Shown here: one piece after another, positions 59,310 to 64,000 of the stretch
Position numbering within the stretch: the first letter of the stretch is position 1
Layout of the letters: each line of letters begins with the position of its first letter
From: Nitrosomonadales bacterium
Lineage (GTDB): Bacteria; Pseudomonadota; Gammaproteobacteria; Burkholderiales; Gallionellaceae
Direction of reading: 5' to 3'
Assembly (NCBI GenBank): GCA_016716325.1
Contig: JADJWO010000001.1
Span: 2,264,425 to 2,328,424 of the forward strand
Length of the DNA stretch: 64,000 bases
Program-made: the position numbers and the translations under genes
The notes under the pieces: generated by a model
The model's input: only the letters and a program-made list of their open reading frames with translations
Told to the model about the DNA's origin: nothing
Database searches by the model: none

Positions 59310-59747
59310 TTACTTGCTTGGCGTGCCATAGAAGTGGTCAACGAACTTGCTCCGAAAGGTTTGGTGGCAATTCAAACAAGTGGTTTGCACTTGCTGAAAA
59401 GCGGCGATGACTTTCTGCCCGTCCTTCTCATGTGCGGCATGTTCAAGACCATGTGCGGCCTTATGCGTCTCAGCGTCGAGCGCTTTGAACTTGGACATCT
59501 CCAGACCCCATGAAACTCATGATGCGCATTTTTTCGGCCATCGGCGGTTGTGGATGCGCGGCAATGTGTGGAGCCGTCTTGGCGACCAGTTCCCAATCTT
59601 CGCGCGCGATGCCGTCAGTGATAGCTTGCATGTTCTTGCCCAACTCCTTCATCACTTTTTGTAACTCAAGTGGTTCGCGGCTTGTGCATGAGATACAGAT
59701 AATGCGAAGGTGATAAGGGATACAGCTAAGATTGTTTGCTTCTTCAT
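59310..59747 (-). pseudogene. second class II cytochrome c, two frameshifts
   Basis: It starts at 59747 with an aggag site and a clear signal peptide (MKKQTILAVSLITFALSVSHAQA). The frame then shifts near 59679 into REPLELQKVMKELGKNMQAITDGIAREDWELVAK...MRIMSFMG, and again near 59508 into LEMSKFKALDAETHKAAHGLEHA...CLNCHQTFRSKFVDHF. One base more in the first spot and one less in a GGGG run restore a single cytochrome c556-like protein with a CLNCH haem site. Both breaks are in homopolymers. Confidence 0.75.
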
Positions 59748-59772
59748 GGAGACTCCTAGTGTGGGTAACAAA

Positions 59773-60383
59773 CTAATTGCGTGTTTTCACGCCGTGTAAA
59801 AAGATCGGGAATGTTTTTTCTGCTTGACGCTGGAGTGCATGCTTTCCACCAAATACAGATGACTGCATTACCAACCCTTGAATCATGCCGATGTAGAGCA
59901 CAGCCGCACTTTGGCTGTCGAGTTCATTTGATGCCAAAGACTGTGATTTTGCTTCTTCCAACAAACCTGCAATCTTGGTCTCATAACCAGAAATAATCCC
60001 TTCAATAAGTTGACGCAACTTACCGTTCTTTATGTAGCAATTCAGTGAACAGCAAACGGGGAATAGCAGGATGTTTGCTGATGAACGTGATGTGCGCAAA
60101 GAACATACGCTCGATGGCATTCAAGGGATCAGTCGAATCGGCGGCGGCCTTCTCCAATACTTTCATCAGGCGTTCCGCACCCATACGATTACGGCAAACC
60201 AGATGTCGTCCTCGGTCGCAAAGTGTCTAAAGATGGCGCCTTGTGTAAGGTTCATGGCATCTGCCATATCTTGTGTGGTGACGCTGTCCACGCCTTTGTC
60301 GCAGCCAGCTCCACCGCCACACGAATAATTTCGCTTTGGCGCTCCTCCGAACTCATCCGTTTCTTTACAGTTTCTTGATTCAA
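59773..60383 (-). pseudogene. TetR-family regulator, about three frameshifts
   Basis: A TTG start at 60383 after a ggag site opens SSEERQSEIIRVAVELAATKG. Shifted pieces then give VDSVTTQDMADAMNLTQGAIFRHFATEDDIWFAV (TetR helix-turn-helix), ERLMKVLEKAAADSTDPLNAIERMFFAHITFISKHPAIPRLLFTELLHK and NGKLRQLIEGIISGYETKIAGLLEEAKS. Reassembled length is about 200 residues. It lies downstream of the adaptor-permease-ATPase genes on the same strand and is the likely regulator of that operon. Confidence 0.75.
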
Positions 60384-60407
60384 TATCGCTCTCCTTTGAA
60401 TAAATCG

Positions 60408-61104
60408 TTAAACGTGTCTACCTTCGCCAGCTTCCTCATACGTACGCCCATCACGAATATGATAGATGCGCTTGAACGTGGGGATGATCTTCTCGTCATG
60501 GGTCACGACGATGATGGCAGTTTGATATTGCTCCGCCATCTGATTCAGGATGCGCACCACGTTGAGCGCACGTTCGCTATCCAGCGGCGCGGTCGGCTCA
60601 TCAGCCAGAATGATCCCAGGATGATTGGCCAACGCACGGGCAATGGAGACACGTTGCTGTTCTCCCCGGAGTTGTGAAACAGCCGCCTTGGAGCGGTGAC
60701 CTACATCCAGTGCTGTTAACAATTCTTGTGCCCGAATACAGAGTCAGCATTCGAGATGCCAGCCAACATCGGCAGCAAGGCGACGTTATCGGTGACATCC
60801 AAGAACGGAATCAAGTAAGGCGCTTGGAAGATGAAACCGATGCGATCACGGCGCAGGGTGCGCAAATCGTCGATTTTCCATGCCTCGTCATAGATTGCTT
60901 GCCCGCCCAACGTCATGCGGCCAGCAGTGGGTTCAATGACTGCCCCCAAGCATTTGAGTAGCGTGCTCTTTCCGGAACCGCTACAACCAACCCCACCACC
61001 TCTCCCGGCCAGATAGTCATGTCCACGCCTTTGAGCGCATCCACGGCGGTATCGCCCTCGCCGTAGCGCTTCTTCAAGTTCTCGATGTGAATGGCAGGTT
61101 TCAC
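60408..61104 (-). pseudogene. ABC exporter ATPase (MacB-type), frameshifted and with damaged signature
   Basis: A GTG start at 61104 opens MKPAIHIENLKKRYGEGDTAVDALKGVDM. The frame is lost just before Walker A (recoverable as GCSGSGKSTLL) and again near 60725. The last part has LRGEQQRVSIARAL where LSGGEQQR is expected, then ILADEPTAPLD (Walker B) and VVTHDEK. The shortened signature means that even without frameshifts activity is doubtful. It overlaps closely with the permease stop. Confidence 0.75.
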
Positions 61105-61109
61105 TCATC

Positions 61110-62293
61110 TCAGCCGCCAATCGCAGTTGCTGGGTCGATTCGTAGTGCAGCGCGAATAGCGAAGACACTGGCAAGTGCACACATGAGCATCACCAGAAGG
61201 AATCCCAAAACGGCATCGCCCGACACTAGCAACACATATTTGGGGAACATAGGTGCCCCAACGTTGCCGACAACTTGCCCACTAGGAACCCGATCAAACC
61301 CAGGCTTAAGGCTTGTTGCAGAATCATGCCGCTGATGGTCCTGTTGGTCGCCCCGGATCAACTTGAGCACCGCAATCTCGCGTACCTTGTTCATGGTCAT
61401 CGTGAAAATAATGAAGGCGACGATGGCCGCACTGACGATGGCGAGAATCACAAGGAACATGAATATCTGTTTGGATGAAGTGGCGATCAGGCGCGCCACC
61501 AGAATCTCATCCATCTGATCTTTGGAATAAGCTTGCAAGTGTTTCCAGCGCACGATCTGCTCAGATACTGTGGCCTCGCTACCCTGCACAGTGCGCACCA
61601 ACACGGCATTCACGAATCGACTCGATGTCTGGCTGGCTTGTATCGCTTCCAACAATCCGGGGACCCCCGGACGATTGAAGGCCGGGTTCGCAGCAGTGCG
61701 CACGTTCGTTCACGAGCGCATCGTTGTCTTTAGGAATTGTACTTCCTGCGCATCCTTAAGCGGAATGAAGATCATCGGATCGCCACCTGATGAGACCATG
61801 CGGCGTGTGAGCCCAACCACGGTGTATTCGTGGCGGCGGATGGTGACCGTGTCACCTACGGCAAGACCGGTCTTGATGTCGACCAGTGCTTCATAGTGCG
61901 AACGTGTGATTGGACGACCGGCAACAAGATAAGCTCGGTTCACCCGGCTTGCCCGCCCAAACCCACCAACATCACGCGGATGTCTTTGTTGTTGTGGCGT
62001 ATCTGCATGGTCAGGTAGGTAACATTGCCCGCTTCAAGTATGCCCGGCATGCCCAGCAAGTCTTTGGCTACATCATCATGCACGCTGGAGGGTTCGGCAT
62101 ACGGCCCCAAGGTGTCCTGCTGCACCACCCACAGATCGGCCCCCGATTCTCGATCAGCACGCGTGCATCATCCACCATGCCGCGATAGACGCCTGCCATG
62201 GTCAGCGTCACACCGATCAGCAGTTAAGACCCATGCAAGTGAAAACGAATTTCCCCAGCCATGCAGAATGTCGCGGCTCGCCAAATTGATCAT
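61110..62293 (-). pseudogene. FtsX-family permease, several frameshifts
   Basis: It starts at 62293 (MINLASRDILHGWGKF). Pieces in successive frames give LIGVTLTMAGVYRGMVDDARVLIEN, DLWVVQQDTLGPYAEPSSVHDDVAKDLLGMPG, RPITRSHYEALVDIKTGLAVGDTVTIRRHEY and, from 61703 down, an open stretch with FMFLVILAIVSAAIVAFIIFTMTMNKVREIAVLKLI. Reassembled it is one permease of about 390 residues with one N-terminal and three C-terminal helices. Confidence 0.75.
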
Positions 62294-62296
62294 GAA

Positions 62297-63466
62297 TTAG
62301 CCTTTAACCAGCGCGGACACTACTTTAACTTTTAGACCCTCGCGCAAAGCTTGCTGGCTATACACAATCACCTCATCACCATCGACCAATCCATCTAATA
62401 TTTGGGTACGTCCATCCATCGTGAGAGGCCGATTTTGACGGACTTGAACGCCACCTTTGCTATCCTGCAAGACCCATACCCCATTCTGGTTATCCACGCG
62501 TTTAAGGGCTGCGCTGGGATGCTGCGCGTGTCATTCAGCGCGGGTAGTTTGGAGGTGACTTCCGCATATTCGCCGATGCTGGCTTGTGCGCCATGTAGCG
62601 AAACGTTGACGATGCGTTTTTCAGTCACCGCATCGCTCACTATATCGATGCGTGCGACCTTACTCCATAAGTGGAACATGAGGTTGTGAACGCAACATGA
62701 TTTCTGCCACTGGCCTGACACGAACCAAACCCGCTTGTTGTTGTGCGATGCGCGTTTCAACCCATAGGCTGTTTGGATCGATTACCTGAAGCGCGACCTG
62801 CCCGCCAACGAGCGTGCTCCTGACTCAACGGATCTGGCCGCGACCACGCCATCGATCGGACTTACAAGTCGCGTTTGTGCGCGCGCCTTGCCGATGCCGC
62901 GCGCGTCGATTTGTGATCTGGCATGCTCATCGCGAGCGATGGCGAGATTTGCCGAAGATGCTGCCAAGGCGGCCTCGGCCGCATTCTTTCGTGCTGTTTT
63001 GCATCGTACATCTTCTTTGCTAACGAAGCCGCGTTCACGCAACTCCTGATATCGGGTCGCGGTTGCAGAGAAGGTTTTGAAACGACTTTGTGCTTCGCTT
63101 ACTTGCGCTTCCGCCGCCAAGATCGCATTGGCCGTTTTCTGGAACCACACGCTGACTGCCCGCCAACTTGTCATCCAGATCAATTGGATCCATTTCGGCC
63201 AGTACTTGTCCAGTGACAACACTATCACCCTGATCGACAAGCACGCTTTTCACCTCGGCTTGTTATGGTGGGGGGGCCAGGTTGTAACTGTGCCTGGCGT
63301 TCAAGATACTGATGCCAAACACGCTATTGGCAAGGTTGCTGACCTGACTTTCTCGACTGTGACTTTGACAGGGGCCAGCGGTCCTTGTGTAAGGACAACC
63401 TAGGCAAAAGGATTGCTAGCGCAACCCCCAACCAGTAGTTTTTGATTTTCTGAGCAGACACGACAT
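62297..63466 (-). pseudogene. MacA/HlyD-type adaptor, multiple frameshifts
   Basis: The ATG at 63466 leads, after one shift, into SAQKIKNYWLGVALAILL (membrane anchor). Shifted pieces then give VKSVLVDQGDSVVTGQVLAEMDPIDLDDKL, AEAQVSEAQSRFKTFSATATRYQELRERGFVSKEDV (coiled coil), AQTRLVSPIDGVVAAR (lipoyl half), VARIDIVSDAVTEKRIVNVSLHGAQASIGEYAEV and a C-terminal YSQQALREGLKVKVV. Reassembled length is about 390 residues. It is first gene of the adaptor-permease-ATPase-TetR unit. Confidence 0.78.
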
Positions 63467-63472
63467 AACACC

Positions 63473-63496
63473 AAGATAGTAATTGATTGCTATCTT
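63473..63496. promoter_or_regulatory. 24-bp palindrome, candidate TetR operator
   Basis: Half sites AAGATAGTAATT and GATTGCTATCTT match at 10 of 12 symmetric positions. It lies seven bases upstream of the adaptor start codon, where a repressor would block transcription or initiation. The regulator encoded at the end of the same unit is the natural candidate. Confidence 0.55.
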
Positions 63497-63499
63497 AGC

Positions 63500-63764
63500 G
63501 AGGTATACCGAATAACGCAACAATGCTGAAATCTGGATATAGGAAAGACTTAGGCTATCCTATAGCCGCCTCATATCAATGACCGCTGCATCCACATTGC
63601 TGCGCACCACGAATGACGGCTTTCTTGCTGCGTATTTGCAACCTTGACGGGCGGGTCATGGCACGGAGCACTCATAGCACCATGTTACTCCAAAGCGGCC
63701 ATTGCCGCCTGACCCATGGATCGAGAGAGCGACTGACCCGGAAGGTCAGCCGCTAACCAATTGG
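63500..63764. other. gene-free stretch with short palindrome and degenerate repeat
   Basis: No supported gene. It holds a perfect GGCTAT-CCT-ATAGCC dyad at 63553-63567 and a degenerate repeat (63597-63668; ACGGCTTTCTTGCTGCGTAT and neighbours) resembling 57237-57300. Confidence 0.5.
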
Positions 63765-64000
63765 TTATATTTCGGCTTGTTCGGATATCTCCAGTGCATC
63801 GTCAACTTCAATCCCCAGGTACCGCACGGTGCTTTCTAGCTTCGAGTGGCCCAGCAACAGTTGCACTGCCCGCAGGTTTTTGGCTCATCGGTAAATCAAA
63901 GTAGCCTTAGTTCGTCGCATCGTAAGGGTGCCATAGTGGCGGTAGGATCAAGGCCTGGTTGAATATCTTTAACCCATCGATGAACAATCCAAGCGTATTG
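63765..64000 (-). pseudogene. C-terminal end of a tyrosine recombinase (integrase), frameshifted, runs off the window
   Basis: Read on the minus strand: RHYGTLTMRRTKATLIYR, a one-base break near 63893, then KNLRAVQLLLGHSKLESTVRYLGIEVDDALEISEQAEI and stop at 63765. The HxxR-type region and the LLGHSKLESTVRYL block with the catalytic tyrosine are the hallmark of phage-type integrases. The remainder lies beyond position 64000. Confidence 0.8.

Overview
This 64 kb window looks like the chromosome of a free-living betaproteobacterium, most likely of the Nitrosomonadales/Gallionellaceae type. That placement is an inference from gene content and order: ribF-ileS-lspA-ispH, EarP beside an EF-P carrying Arg32, gyrA-serC-serA-pheA-hisC-aroF-tyrA, and class II cytochromes c. 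The first 57 kb is GC-rich and densely coded. The last 7 kb is less GC-rich, repeat-bearing and full of reading-frame breaks.

Layout. 0-1.9 kb: the end of a diguanylate cyclase, a gene-poor stretch and a hemerythrin. 1.9-8.5 kb: ribF, ileS, lspA, ispH, a ThiO-like oxidase and tRNA-Thr(CGU). 8.5-12.8 kb: a MacA/MacB-type ABC exporter with two different permeases. 13-15.6 kb: a small membrane peptide, a cyclic-nucleotide-binding protein, earP and efp. 15.6-20.7 kb (minus strand): a large protein of unknown function and a translationally coupled esterase / glycerophosphodiesterase / FGGY-kinase operon. 21.0-23.5 kb (minus strand): tmRNA, gph, ubiG and an OmpA-family protein. 23.7-33.8 kb: gyrA followed by serine and aromatic amino acid synthesis, with two methyltransferases. 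34.7-42.8 kb: a lipid A aminoarabinose (arn) cluster in which ArnA is split into two genes. 42.8-46.9 kb: a LuxR / RsaM-like / LuxI quorum-sensing module with three symmetrical lux-box candidates, followed by a two-TM protein and a PAS-GAF-HD-GYP protein. 46.9-53.8 kb (minus strand): UDP-glucose dehydrogenase, which supplies UDP-glucuronate to the arn pathway, then DUF302, miaA, an MFS transporter, an orphan and mutL. 53.9-57.0 kb: pntAB. 57-64 kb: a Gly/Met-rich exported protein with an upstream CRP-type site, class II cytochromes c, a frameshifted TetR/ABC-exporter operon and the broken end of a tyrosine recombinase.

The most striking signal is not a gene. Several families of short palindromic repeats are spread through the window, and one of them (GC-rich arms around CCCTCTCCCGCNNGCGGGAGAGGG) lies in frame inside the coding sequences of ileS, lspA, earP (twice), mutL (twice) and miaA; an MFS transporter carries a related one. 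MutL additionally holds an in-frame 27-bp-arm REP-like hairpin and a third repeat type. The host proteins are longer than their families by about the size of the inserts, and the catalytic motifs on both sides are intact. The situation resembles the protein-coding palindromic elements of Rickettsia, in an unrelated lineage and in essential genes. A second family, with 18-19 bp perfect terminal inverted repeats (ACCACGAAGNACACGAAG), sits between genes four times.
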